From: Desulfovibrio sp.
Lineage (GTDB): Bacteria; Desulfobacterota; Desulfovibrionia; Desulfovibrionales; Desulfovibrionaceae
Direction: 5' to 3'
Assembly: GCA_031272715.1 (NCBI GenBank)
Contig: JAISTH010000025.1
Location: 1-37,804 of the forward strand
DNA: 37,804 nucleotides
A program made the translations under genes and the position numbers. Positions 27,191 through 37,804 of the stretch are shown one piece after another; position 1 is the stretch's first letter; every line of letters starts with the position of its first letter. The notes beneath the pieces are model-generated. The model was not told where the DNA came from, did not search any database, and saw nothing but the letters and a program-made list of their open reading frames with translations.

Positions 27191-27577
27191 TCACATACAC
27201 TTTGTATTTTTTTTCTTAGAGGAAGATTCCAAGTCCTTTTTTGACTCTGAAATACGAAAAACTAAGTCAGAGAAAAACATAAGCGCGAAAGCAGCAATTG
27301 CACTCGAAATTGTACCATCTTTACCAGCCAATGAGAGGATCATAAGTGCGCCGCTCATCATTCTGAGCCATTCCGCATACCATCTGTATCCAGCAGACGT
27401 TTTAGGGAAGTACTTCATGTTTATAAGCGAACTGCCAATCCTTCGAAACCATTCTCCGAGTCGTATCCGTTCGGATATGGTCTTAAAAAGTTCTTGATGA
27501 ACATTGCGACAAGAGAACAAAAACTTAAGACCATGTTTAAGATTGCATGTAGTATTAGCATAAAATTTTGCTACCAT
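27191..27577 (-). CDS. hypothetical membrane protein in AT-rich island
   Basis: The 128-residue frame has a basic, aromatic N-terminal half (FRRIGSSLINMKYFPKTSAG) and then a hydrophobic stretch that can form one or two membrane segments (MMSGALMILSLAG and SSAIAAFALMFFSDLVF). It ends in a Lys/Ser-rich tail (SKKDLESSSKKKN). Base composition is much more AT-rich than the neighbouring genome, suggesting acquisition by transfer. The start is uncertain: the ATG at 27577 has no Shine-Dalgarno and lies in a small palindrome (TACCATT-TTG-AATGGTA); an internal ATG at the MKYFPK position would give a shorter protein. No family recognised. Its size and protein-like composition favour a real gene, but the call is moderate. 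Confidence 0.45.
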   Translation of the reverse strand: MVAKFYANTTCNLKHGLKFLFSCRNVHQELFKTISERIRLGEWFRRIGSSLINMKYFPKTSAGYRWYAEWLRMMSGALMILSLAGKDGTISSAIAAFALMFFSDLVFRISESKKDLESSSKKKNTKCM

Positions 27578-28122
27578 TTTGAATGGTAAAGTTTATGAGT
27601 GATACTAATTTACGCATTGATAACTTTAGCGATTCTCATCGTAACATGTAATGATTTCTTTAAAACACAAATAATCCTGTTAGCTTCACTTTTCGTGATT
27701 GGTCGCCAGTAGGACATTCCCTTCCACGCAGTTGGTACACATGGCGCGCCTTGCCTGAAATCCCGCATCCCGGCCAATTTAATCTTCATGGCTCTGGATG
27801 TCCTCGAAGGAGTGCCCCGGTGGCGGCATCGCGCCAACTCCCCGCACGCGGGTAACGTGCCTCCCAGCATACTGCCAAGGTTGCGGTCCGTCAACAAAAG
27901 GAATCCCGGGCAACAGGGCGATTGCATGAACGATGGGCCGGCCTTGCCGCCGTCCCCGGCGCGATGCACTGGGCATCATCGGTGCGGCAACGGCCGTCCC
28001 CGGCCTGGAACAGTTTTAAAGGTGTGGACGAATCTTCGACCTCGTTGGCGCAAGGCACGTCCTTCCGGAGGGCGCCCCCTCGGCGGGGACGAGGGGCGTC
28101 GGCGGACGGACGGGATGGAGGG
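27578..28122. other. gene-free stretch, about 545 bp
   Basis: The AT-rich part ends near 27720 and the rest is GC-rich. A minus-strand frame of 35 codons (27717-27610) begins ATG right after GGAAGGGA, too close for a normal ribosome-binding site; it is not called. Nothing else was recognised. Confidence 0.45.
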
Positions 28123-28626
28123 TCAGGGGGCGAGGACGAGGTCGCCCTTGCCCAGGGTCCAGGGGAACCTGTCGGGGCGGTCGGCCGCCAAGGGCAACTC
28201 GAGTCCGCCGTACTCGAAGGTCTTGTAGCGACGCTCCTGCCTCTCGCCGTTCAGGACGGGCAGGGAGCCGAAACGCTCCTCGAAGGCCAGCAGGGCCGCG
28301 GCGAGGGTGTCGAAGTGCACGTCGCTGCACTTGGGGCGCCTGGGGGTCGCGATGTTCACCTCGAAGGCGATGTCCTCCCTCAGGAAGGGGAGGGACGCGC
28401 GCCATGCCTGCCTGAAGGTCTCCATGCATTCCCCGAACTCCCCGGCGACGAGGAAAAGGATGGTCGAGATGGCCTTGGGGTAGCGCACTGCGAGGGCGCT
28501 CTTGAAGCGGAAGACGGCGACGGAGCGATCCAGGTGGGACTCCCTGGTCCTGCCCGTCACGTCATCCCACGTCGTGGTCATGTCCCACGGCAGAGTCTGC
28601 CATTCTATGCGCTGCAATGACGGCAT
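28123..28626 (-). CDS. hypothetical protein
   Basis: The 167-residue product has no signal peptide or clear membrane span, although FLVAGEFGECM is hydrophobic. It has protein-like composition (for example RSVAVFRFKSALAVRYPKAI, LREDIAFEVNIATPRRP, FGSLPVLNGERQERRYKTFE) and normal GC codon use, so it looks like a resident cytoplasmic gene. AAGGAGG lies 11 bases before the ATG at 28626, which decides the start; the frame is open further upstream to 28902 but without protein-like content. I do not recognise the family. It stands alone, with the Ech operon starting 626 bases away on the other strand. Confidence 0.7.
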   Translation of the reverse strand: MPSLQRIEWQTLPWDMTTTWDDVTGRTRESHLDRSVAVFRFKSALAVRYPKAISTILFLVAGEFGECMETFRQAWRASLPFLREDIAFEVNIATPRRPKCSDVHFDTLAAALLAFEERFGSLPVLNGERQERRYKTFEYGGLELPLAADRPDRFPWTLGKGDLVLAP

Positions 28627-29071
28627 GGCTGAGCGTTCCTCCTTGGAAGGACGCCGACGGTACCACTCATCGACATCCAGTGCAAGCATCCGGGCAGGTC
28701 GCCGGATCCGCGGCCTCCCGGGGCGTCCCGGCGCGAGCCCGGGAGGCCTCTCCGACGGGAACTTCCCGACGGGAAAATGCATACTAGCACAAGCCTTCCG
28801 TCCGCGCCACCCCATTCCGAACAAAATCTTCCGCGCCCCGCAGGGACCGGAAACGGCCGCCCGGAAGGCCCTCCCTGTCCGATGCTTGCGTCCCCTCGCC
28901 ATCCCAGGCCTCCACGGGAATCCCCGAGTCCACCCCGCACATCTTCACCGCCCACGACATCCATGCTGTCCCCATTCTCGACAAGCCCATGATCTAGGCC
29001 AATTTTCTCCATCTCTCATATATGTCCGTTCAAGGTCCTTCCTAACACAGACTAATTTTACGAATATTCTC
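28627..29071. other. divergent spacer upstream of the Ech operon
   Basis: No gene seen. The composition turns AT-rich from about 29010 on, as expected of a promoter region. Confidence 0.5.
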
Positions 29072-29100
29072 TTGACCATGCAAAAATCTCTTTCTAATAT
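29072..29100 (+). promoter_or_regulatory. promoter of the ech operon
   Basis: TTGACC (29072-29077), 17 bases, TAATAT (29095-29100), close to consensus. The leader is about 145 nt and can fold into a nested hairpin near 29155-29185 (CAGTG with CACTG, enclosing CAAT with ATTG). A second TTGACA at 29136 has no good -10 box. Confidence 0.65.
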
Positions 29101-29252
29101 CGCGATGGTTGCAAGAGTCGTCTCATTCGATGGACTTGACATGTCGGTGAACATTCAGTGCAACAATCTTTAATTGTATAGCCACTGATCACACGTACAC
29201 GTCGACATCGGATCGGTCTTCTCGTTCGCCAACGTCATCGCGGAGAGTCCAC

Positions 29253-31193
29253 ATGGTACACCTGTTCGTCTTCTGCTGCATCGTCCTGCCGTTTCTTGCC
29301 GGAGCAGTCGTCCGCATCCTGCGCCGCAATGACCTGCGCCGCATCCTCGTTCCGATCACTGTCGCGGCCATGGCCGCGGCGGCCATCGGACTCGGCGTCG
29401 CGGGTCCCTTCAGACTGGAAGTGCGGCACCTCGCCGGCATCCCCGCGGACGCCGTCCTCACGCTCCTCGAGACCGCCCTCCCCCTCTGCATCCTCCTCAT
29501 CGGCTGGCGCGCCGGAAGCCGGCTCGTCATGGGACTCACGGCCCTGCAGCTCGCCGGCATCGCCCATCTCCACAGGACCGGGCCGGAGATCGCTCCCCCG
29601 GCGGCCATCGCCGCCGACGGCCTCTCCCTCCTCATGACGATCATCGTGTGCGTCGTCGGAGGACTGATCACGATCTACGCCATGGGCTACATGGACGTCC
29701 ACGAGAGCCGGCACAGGCCTCCCGTCTCCCGCAAGCCGAGGTTCTTCGCGACGGTCCTGTGCTTCCTCGGGGCCATGAACGGACTGGTCCTCTTCGACGA
29801 CCTGCGATGGGTCTTCCTCTTCTGGGAGGCGACGACCCTGTGCTCCTACCTGCTCATCGCCCACGACGACACCCCCGAGGCCCGGAGCAACGCCCTGTGC
29901 GCCCTGTGGATGAACGTCCTCGGGGGCCTCGCCTTCGTGTCCGCCATGCTCTTCCTCCGGCAAAGCCTCGGGACCCTCTCCGCGGAGGAGGTGCTGAGGC
30001 GGGTCTGCGCCATGGACGTCCGGACCACGGCGACCCTCCTCCCCTTCGCCTTCCTGTGTCTCGCCGCCTTCACCAAGTCCGCCCAGGTCCCCTTCGAAAG
30101 CTGGCTGTGCGGGGCCATGGTCGCCCCCACCCCCGTCTCGGCCCTGCTCCACTCCGCCACCATGGTCAAGGCCGGTACCTACCTGCTGCTGCGCATGGCC
30201 CCCGCCTTCGCCGGCACCACCATGTCCACCATCGTGGCCCTCTTCGGCGCCTTCACCTTCGTCGGGGCCTGCCTGCTGGCGGTGGGACAGCAGGACGCGA
30301 AGCGGCTGCTGGCCTATTCCACCATCGCGAACCTCGGCCTGATCATCGCGTGCGTCGGCATCAACACCACGGCCTCGGCCACCGCCGCCACCGTGATCAT
30401 CGTGTACCACTCCGTGTCCAAAGGGCTGCTCTTCGCCTGCGTCGGCAGCATCGAGCAGCGCATCGGATCCCGGGACATCGAGGACATGCGGGGACTGCGG
30501 GCCGTCATGCCGCGCACCGCCACCATCGCCGCCATCGGCATCCTGACCATGCTGCTGCCGCCCTTCGGCATGCTCACCGGCAAGTGGCTGGCCATCGAGG
30601 CCATCGCACGGGCCACCCAGGCCATGCCCCCCATCCTCGGTTTCGTGGCCCTGGGCTCCGCCCTGACGGTGCTCTTCTGGACCCGCTGGGCCGGGGCCTT
30701 CATCCGCTCCCCGGAACTCCGGGAACGACCGTCCCCAGGGCCCCAGCGGCCCACCGTGCTTTTCGCCCTGAAGGCCCTGTGCGGCCTCGCCCTCGTCTTC
30801 TCCCTCCTCGCCCCTGTGGTTCTGGAACGATTCATCGTTCCCGCCGTGACGGAGGCCTACGCGAGATACGGCCAGGTCGCCGCCCTGCCCGCCATCCCCG
30901 GGACGGGCCTCGCCTGGATATACGGACTCTCGGCGATCCTCGCCGCCGCGGCATGGATGGCCCGCAAGGCCGCCCGGAACGTGCCGGACCGCGCCCACTG
31001 TCCGCCATACGCATGCGGCGCCGCCGTCGAAAGCGGAAAGGAGGCCGGATTCCGCGGGCCCATGGACGCCTTCGTCCCGACCCGGCTCGCCAACTGCTAC
31101 CTGCGCCGGCACTTCGACGAGGCGTGGCTCACCCGGGCCATGGACACCATCTCCACGGCCTTCCTGGTCGTGCTCGTGGGAGGACTGCTATGA
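29253..31193 (+). CDS. echA: Ech-type hydrogenase membrane subunit EchA (NuoL/Mrp antiporter-like)
   Basis: The 646-residue product is a polytopic membrane protein of the complex I NuoL/M/N and Mrp antiporter family, the proposed ion-translocating subunit. It has about 14 predicted membrane spans. Conserved functional residues are visible: Glu in FLFWEATTLCSYLLI, the KSAQVPFESWL lysine region, and AMVAPTPVSALLHSATMVKAGTYLL, the hallmark of the family. Lys in GQQDAKRLLAYSTIANLG and His in VYHSVSKGLLF continue the polar axis. GGAGAG lies 7 bases before the ATG. The stop overlaps the echB start (ATGA). Position at the head of an echABCDEF-ordered operon supports EchA over Hyf/Coo homologues. Confidence 0.9.
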   Translation: MVHLFVFCCIVLPFLAGAVVRILRRNDLRRILVPITVAAMAAAAIGLGVAGPFRLEVRHLAGIPADAVLTLLETALPLCILLIGWRAGSRLVMGLTALQLAGIAHLHRTGPEIAPPAAIAADGLSLLMTIIVCVVGGLITIYAMGYMDVHESRHRPPVSRKPRFFATVLCFLGAMNGLVLFDDLRWVFLFWEATTLCSYLLIAHDDTPEARSNALCALWMNVLGGLAFVSAMLFLRQSLGTLSAEEVLRRVCAMDVRTTATLLPFAFLCLAAFTKSAQVPFESWLCGAMVAPTPVSALLHSATMVKAGTYLLLRMAPAFAGTTMSTIVALFGAFTFVGACLLAVGQQDAKRLLAYSTIANLGLIIACVGINTTASATAATVIIVYHSVSKGLLFACVGSIEQRIGSRDIEDMRGLRAVMPRTATIAAIGILTMLLPPFGMLTGKWLAIEAIARATQAMPPILGFVALGSALTVLFWTRWAGAFIRSPELRERPSPGPQRPTVLFALKALCGLALVFSLLAPVVLERFIVPAVTEAYARYGQVAALPAIPGTGLAWIYGLSAILAAAAWMARKAARNVPDRAHCPPYACGAAVESGKEAGFRGPMDAFVPTRLANCYLRRHFDEAWLTRAMDTISTAFLVVLVGGLL

Positions 31194-32044
31194 CGCTCCC
31201 CATCATCGGCACCCTGGCCTGTCTCGTCCTCGCCGCCTTCACCGGAGGACTCCTCGGGGGCATCGACCGTCGCCTCACCGCCCGGCTCCAGTCCCGGCAG
31301 GGGCCCCCGATCCTGCAACCCTTCCTCGACGTCGCGAAGCTCCTGGGCAAGACCCCCAGCGTCACCAACGCATGGATCGTCCCATGCGCCATCCTCACTC
31401 TCGCGTCCACGGCCGTGGCCCTCGCCATCCTCCTCCGGGGGGGCGACCTGCTCCTGATCCTCTTCGTCCTCGCCGCAGGGGCCGTCTTCCAGACGGCGGG
31501 GGCCCTCTGCGTCCCCTCCCCCTACAGCCACCTCGGCGCCCACAGGGAACTGCTCCTCATGCTGGTCCACGAGCCCATCCTCATCCTGGTCTTCACGGGG
31601 ATCGCCATGTGCACGGGATCCTTCTCCGTGGCGGACGTGTTCCGGGAACAGGCCCCCCTCCTGCCGAGAATGCCCCTGTGCTTCCTGGCCCTTGGCTACG
31701 CCCTGACCATCAGGCTGCGCAAGTCCCCCTTCGACTTCGCCGCAAGCCCCCACGCCCACCAGGAACTCGTGCGGGGCCTCCTCACCGAGTACGCCGGCCC
31801 GTACCTGGCGCTCCTCGAGATCGCACACTGGCTGGAAACAGTCCTGCTGCTGGGGGTATGCGCCCTGCTCTGGCACACCAGCCTGCTCGGGATGGCGATG
31901 CTGGCCCTGGGCTCCTTCCTGGCCGAGATACTCCTCGACAACGCCACGGCGCGCCTCACCTGGCAGTGGATGGTGCGCCGGATGTCCCCTCTGGCCGTCA
32001 TGGGACTCGCGCTGGTCAATCTACTGTGGCTCTACGTGGCATAG
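31190..32044 (+). CDS. echB: Ech-type hydrogenase membrane subunit EchB (NuoH-like)
   Basis: The 284-residue product belongs to the NuoH/HycD family, the membrane anchor that links the soluble hydrogenase module to the ion pump. Motifs include DRRLTARLQSRQGPPILQPFLDVAKLLGK near the N-terminus, the family signature for the loop facing the small subunit, and later RLRKSPFDFAASPHAHQELV with a charged cluster, then LTEYAGPYLALLEIAHW. Seven or eight membrane spans are predicted. Length fits EchB. The ATG overlaps the echA stop and has GGGAGG upstream, giving translational coupling. It is followed after 11 bases by echC. Confidence 0.92.
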   Translation: MTLPIIGTLACLVLAAFTGGLLGGIDRRLTARLQSRQGPPILQPFLDVAKLLGKTPSVTNAWIVPCAILTLASTAVALAILLRGGDLLLILFVLAAGAVFQTAGALCVPSPYSHLGAHRELLLMLVHEPILILVFTGIAMCTGSFSVADVFREQAPLLPRMPLCFLALGYALTIRLRKSPFDFAASPHAHQELVRGLLTEYAGPYLALLEIAHWLETVLLLGVCALLWHTSLLGMAMLALGSFLAEILLDNATARLTWQWMVRRMSPLAVMGLALVNLLWLYVA

Positions 32045-32055
32045 GGGGACGCACA

Positions 32056-32754
32056 ATGGACATCTTCCGGAACCTTCTCCACCACGGGCGGATGAAATCC
32101 CCGTGGTTCCTGCACTTCGACTGCGGCTCCTGCAACGGCTGCGACATCGAGACCCTTGCCTGCCTCACCCCCAGATACGACGTGGAACGATTCGGGGCGG
32201 TCAACATCGGCAACCCGAAGCACGCCGACGTCCTTCTGGTCACGGGCACGGTCAACCCCCGCAACCGCCTTGTCCTGCGCCAGATCTTCGACCAGATGCC
32301 CTCCCCGAAGGCGGTGGTGGCCGTCGGGGCCTGCAGCCTCTCCGGCGGGGTCTTCCGGGGCGCATACAACGTCGTGGGGGGCGTCCACGAGGTCATCCCC
32401 GTGGACGTCAGCGTCCCGGGCTGTCCCCCGAGACCCGAGGCCATCATCGACGGACTGCTGGAGGCCATGGCCGCCATGGCCGCGAAAATCGGCCGCGGAC
32501 CCGCCCCGGGCCCCACGCTCATGCCATGGGATCCCGATCCCGGAAGGGAAGAGCCCGCATCGGCACGGCCTCCGGATTCCCGGGCGGCCCCCGACGGGAA
32601 CGGCAAGGCCCCGGAGGAACGCGGGACGGCGCCCGCACCCGCCCCGGATGCGTCCCCTCCCGTAGCGGAGGACTCCGGGCGGGACCCTGATGCGCGTCCC
32701 CCGGACGGGCACGATCAAGCCGGCCCGGGATCCGCCGGAACCGCGGCGGGCTGA
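32056..32754 (+). CDS. echC: Ech-type [NiFe]-hydrogenase small subunit EchC with C-terminal extension
   Basis: The 232-residue product is the NuoB-like small subunit that carries the proximal [4Fe-4S] cluster. Ligands are visible: Cys26 and Cys29 in GSCNGCD, Cys93 in VGACSLSGG, and Cys123 in VPGCPPRPE. The family core ends near residue 147. Residues about 148-232 are an additional Pro/Ala/Asp/Gly-rich, probably disordered tail, not normal for EchC. GGGGGA precedes the ATG. After the stop, 118 bases separate it from echD, the largest gap in the operon; they hold a hairpin CCTCCG-TCGG-CGGAGG (32784-32799). Confidence 0.92.
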   Translation: MDIFRNLLHHGRMKSPWFLHFDCGSCNGCDIETLACLTPRYDVERFGAVNIGNPKHADVLLVTGTVNPRNRLVLRQIFDQMPSPKAVVAVGACSLSGGVFRGAYNVVGGVHEVIPVDVSVPGCPPRPEAIIDGLLEAMAAMAAKIGRGPAPGPTLMPWDPDPGREEPASARPPDSRAAPDGNGKAPEERGTAPAPAPDASPPVAEDSGRDPDARPPDGHDQAGPGSAGTAAG

Positions 32755-32872
32755 CCCCGGCCGCCCACCCGCCAAGGCGCCCCCCTCCGTCGGCGGAGGA
32801 GGCACGCGCCGCCCGGGACACCCCTTCCCCACGGAAGGACGACACGCGCCCACCGCGCACAAGGAGACCACT

Positions 32873-33325
32873 ATGCTCTTCGACGCCACCCACGTCACGC
32901 CCCCGACGCTGCTGGAGCACGTCCGGGACATGGCGGAGGCCGGATGCCGCTTCGTCGCAATCTCCCAGACGGTGCTGGGGGAGGATTCCCTCCGCCTCCA
33001 GTACCATTTCGACGAGCACAGGACCATGACCGAACTGCGCCGCAGCGACAGGATGTGCCACCTGACCCACGCCAGGGACCGCGGGATGCGCCATCTCGCC
33101 CTGGAAGTCCCCCGGGACGCCTCCGTCCCCAGCATCACGCCGATCTACCCCTGCGCCGCCCTGGCGGAAAACGAGACCCGGGACCAGTTCGGCGTCCGCT
33201 TCGAGGGCCTCTCCCCCGACTGGGACGGCCATTTCCTCCTCGAAGGGGAGACGGTCCGCTCCCCCCTCTTCACCATGACCATCGTCCCGCCCCGCAAGGC
33301 GCCGGAAAAGGAGGACAGGCCATGA
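32873..33325 (+). CDS. echD: Ech-type hydrogenase subunit EchD (NuoC-like)
   Basis: The 150-residue product corresponds to the NuoC/30-kDa subunit that supports the hydrogenase module. The signature YPCAALAENETRDQFGVRFEGL at about 104-125 is the local form of the NuoC ERExxDxFGIxFxGH motif. The N-terminal half is the small alpha/beta domain. AAGGAG lies 7 bases before the ATG at 32873; the frame is open upstream to 32690 without homology. The stop overlaps the echE start (ATGA), so the two are translationally coupled. It holds no metal ligands, as expected. Confidence 0.88.
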   Translation: MLFDATHVTPPTLLEHVRDMAEAGCRFVAISQTVLGEDSLRLQYHFDEHRTMTELRRSDRMCHLTHARDRGMRHLALEVPRDASVPSITPIYPCAALAENETRDQFGVRFEGLSPDWDGHFLLEGETVRSPLFTMTIVPPRKAPEKEDRP

Positions 33326-34401
33326 ACCGCATCACCTCCGTCCCCTTCGGCCCCCAGCACCCCGTCCTTCCCGAGCCCCTCCACATCGCCCTGGCCGTGG
33401 AGGACGAGACCGTGACGGAAGCGACGCCGCAGCTGGGCTTCGTGCACAGGGGCCTCGAAGGCCTCGTCCGCGTCCGGGACTACAAGGGACTCGTCCACGT
33501 GGTGGAACGCATCTGCGGCATCTGCTCCTGCATCCACGCAGGCTGCTACTGCAACGCCGTGGAGGACATGCTGGGGATCAGCGCGCCCCCGAGGGCGCAG
33601 TTCCTGCGGGTGGTGTGGTCGGAACTGCACAGGATCCACTCCCACCTGCTGTGGCTGGGGCTCTTCGCGGACGCCTTCGGCTTCGAAAGCGCCTTCCACG
33701 AGTTCTGGCGGTTGCGGGAGCACGTCCTGGACGTGTGCGAGGCCACCACGGGGAACAGGATCATCCTCTCCGTGAACGTGGTGGGGGGCGTGCGCCGGGA
33801 CATCAACCAGGAGCGCATCCGCTGGATCCGCGCCCAGATGGACGAACTGGAGACGGGCCTCCTGGGGATGGAGAAGGTCATGCTGGAGGACTACACGGTG
33901 CAGGAACGCACCCGGGGCGTGGGCGTCCTCGAGAAGGAGGAGGCGAGACGCTCCGGGGCCGTCGGCCCGGTCCTCCGGGCCAGCGGCTGGGAGATCGACG
34001 AGCGGATGAACGGCTACGCCGCATACGGGGAACTGGACTTCGAGCCCGTGACGGCGACGGAGGGGGATTGCAACGCAAGATGCAAGGTCCGCTTCGAGGA
34101 GACGCTGCGCTCCATCGACCTGGTCCGGGAGGCCCTGGGGCGGCTGCCGGACAGCGAACTGGCCGTCCCGGCCACGGGGCTCCCCGACGGGGAGTCCGTC
34201 TTCAGGGCCGAGCAGCCCCGGGGGGAACTCTTCTACTACCTGCGGGGGAACGGGACGAAGATGCTGGAACGGCTGCGGGTGCGCACGCCCACCTTCGCCA
34301 ACATCCCGGCGCTGCTGGGGATGCTCCCCGGCATCAGGCTCGCGGACGTGCCGGTGGTGGTGCTGAGCATCGACCCATGCATCTCCTGCACGGAGAGGTG
34401 A
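33322..34401 (+). CDS. echE: Ech-type [NiFe]-hydrogenase large subunit EchE
   Basis: The 359-residue product is the NuoD-like catalytic subunit with the nickel-iron active site. Both cysteine pairs are present: Cys65 and Cys68 in VERICGICSCIH, and Cys353 and Cys356 in SIDPCISCTER at the very C-terminus. The protein ends three residues after the last cysteine, so no C-terminal propeptide is seen to be cleaved in maturation; group 4 enzymes such as CooH share this. The N-terminal part (FGPQHPVLPEPLHIALAVED) and FVHRGLEGLVR match the family. Nickel insertion would need Hyp proteins, which are not in this window. The ATG overlaps the echD stop. Confidence 0.95.
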   Translation: MNRITSVPFGPQHPVLPEPLHIALAVEDETVTEATPQLGFVHRGLEGLVRVRDYKGLVHVVERICGICSCIHAGCYCNAVEDMLGISAPPRAQFLRVVWSELHRIHSHLLWLGLFADAFGFESAFHEFWRLREHVLDVCEATTGNRIILSVNVVGGVRRDINQERIRWIRAQMDELETGLLGMEKVMLEDYTVQERTRGVGVLEKEEARRSGAVGPVLRASGWEIDERMNGYAAYGELDFEPVTATEGDCNARCKVRFEETLRSIDLVREALGRLPDSELAVPATGLPDGESVFRAEQPRGELFYYLRGNGTKMLERLRVRTPTFANIPALLGMLPGIRLADVPVVVLSIDPCISCTER

Positions 34402-34404
34402 GCC

Positions 34405-37327
<2,923 letters not shown>

Positions 37328-37356
37328 TTGACAGAAGAGTAGACTTGCCGTATATT
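37328..37356 (+). promoter_or_regulatory. near-consensus sigma-70 promoter with no obvious gene downstream
   Basis: TTGACA (37328-37333), 17 bases, TATATT (37351-37356), in an AT-rich setting. This is the best promoter match in the window. Its start point would be near 37363. Confidence 0.65.
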
Positions 37357-37804
37357 TTATGATATTATGTTCAATTACCTCTTTAAGGAGACATGTTTAC
37401 GGGCCATCCATCAGTGATTTGCGAAATTTGCGTCTTGTGGCCGCAAAGGCGTTTTTGAAGAAAATAAACATAAAAATACAGAGATTTTCTAGAGAATGTC
37501 GTAGTCCTGAAGCGATCCCAAGTCCGGCGGGACGCCGGAAGGGCGCCCAGTCAGCGGATCGCAACGGCGAAATTGGACATCCAGGCCAAGGGATATCCCG
37601 ATGCAGGCAAGGACAGACGGACAGGCAAGGGTCGCGGTACGCCACCGCAGTTCCGCCAGGGTGCAAGGATGCACTCCCCATGTGACGACGCCGAACGCCC
37701 CGGCACTCCCTGACGGGATGAAGGGGCAGGTCGGCCGCCACCTCGGGGTCGGCATCCCGGCGCCCGTCTCGTCCCCTTGTCCCGCCTCGGTCTGTGTGCA
37801 TTCG
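37357..37804 (+). other. possible transcribed region at the right edge, product unknown
   Basis: Downstream of the promoter, AAGGAG is followed 2 bases later by an ATG at 37394, which opens a frame of only about 21 codons. A longer frame (37359-37685) would start upstream of the expected transcript start. CCGGCG-GGA-CGCCGG near 37521-37536 can fold. A small RNA, a short peptide, or the leader of a gene beyond the window are all possible. Confidence 0.3.

Noticed and set aside
27610-27717. 35-codon minus-strand frame in the AT-rich island
   Set aside because: The purine-rich stretch abuts the ATG, which is too close for ribosome binding, and the peptide has no distinctive feature.
37359-37685. 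108-codon plus-strand frame downstream of the 37328 promoter
   Set aside because: Its ATG lies upstream of the expected transcript start, and the second half has no protein-like composition.

Overview
The window is GC-rich, apparently bacterial chromosomal DNA. The run guaB-guaA-tatB-tatC-hisB-lipoprotein-hisA, a six-gene Ech-type energy-conserving [NiFe] hydrogenase operon, and two chemoreceptors point to an anaerobic, motile deltaproteobacterium of the Desulfovibrio group. That assignment is inference from gene content and remembered gene order; no rRNA or taxonomic marker was tested.

Layout. 1-1064 (-): N-terminal part of a chemoreceptor cut by the window edge, with a clear sigma-28-type promoter upstream. 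1065-2344: non-coding, with a duplicated 63-65 bp repeat. 2345-9814 (+): a tightly packed housekeeping cluster for GMP synthesis (guaB, guaA), the Tat translocase (tatB, tatC), and histidine synthesis (hisB, hisA), with a small lipoprotein gene between the his genes. TatC carries an extra N-terminal region of about 370 residues containing a 78-residue repeat. 10008-15872 (+): three tandem paralogues of an AAA-ATPase/PD-(D/E)XK nuclease family; the first is a pseudogene (two frameshifts and a nonsense codon), the other two are intact. Each has its own TTGACx-N17-(C/G)AGxAT promoter, and each is an AT-rich core inside GC-rich ends. 16126-16662 (+): an Hsp20 chaperone. 16790-18226 (-): a TibC-like autotransporter O-heptosyltransferase. 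19428-20363 (+): a protein with a KfrA-like N-terminus, a histone-H1-like linker and a C-terminal helix-turn-helix. 20586-23078 (-): a full-length chemoreceptor. 23472-23548 (-): tRNA-Arg(CCT) with a strong promoter. 23801-25996 (-): an HD-domain protein and an exported protein. 26952-27577 (-): an AT-rich island with a 34-residue membrane peptide and a 128-residue predicted membrane protein. 28123-28626 (-): an unknown protein. 29253-35211 (+): echA-echF. 35348-36352 (-): an aldo/keto reductase. 36353-37804: no convincing gene, but a near-consensus promoter at 37328.

How the parts work together. The 2.3-9.8 kb block is core metabolism and protein export. The Ech operon couples ferredoxin oxidation/reduction and H2 turnover to ion translocation; its large subunit, small subunit and ferredoxin subunit keep the metal ligands, while EchC and EchF have long low-complexity C-terminal tails. 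The AAA/PD-(D/E)XK array, the AT-rich island and the gene-poor spacers are the accessory part. The items most worth a second look are the repeat-bearing extension of TatC, the mosaic and decaying ATPase-nuclease array, the two-DNA-binding-domain H1-like protein, and the short membrane peptide with a perfect ribosome-binding site.
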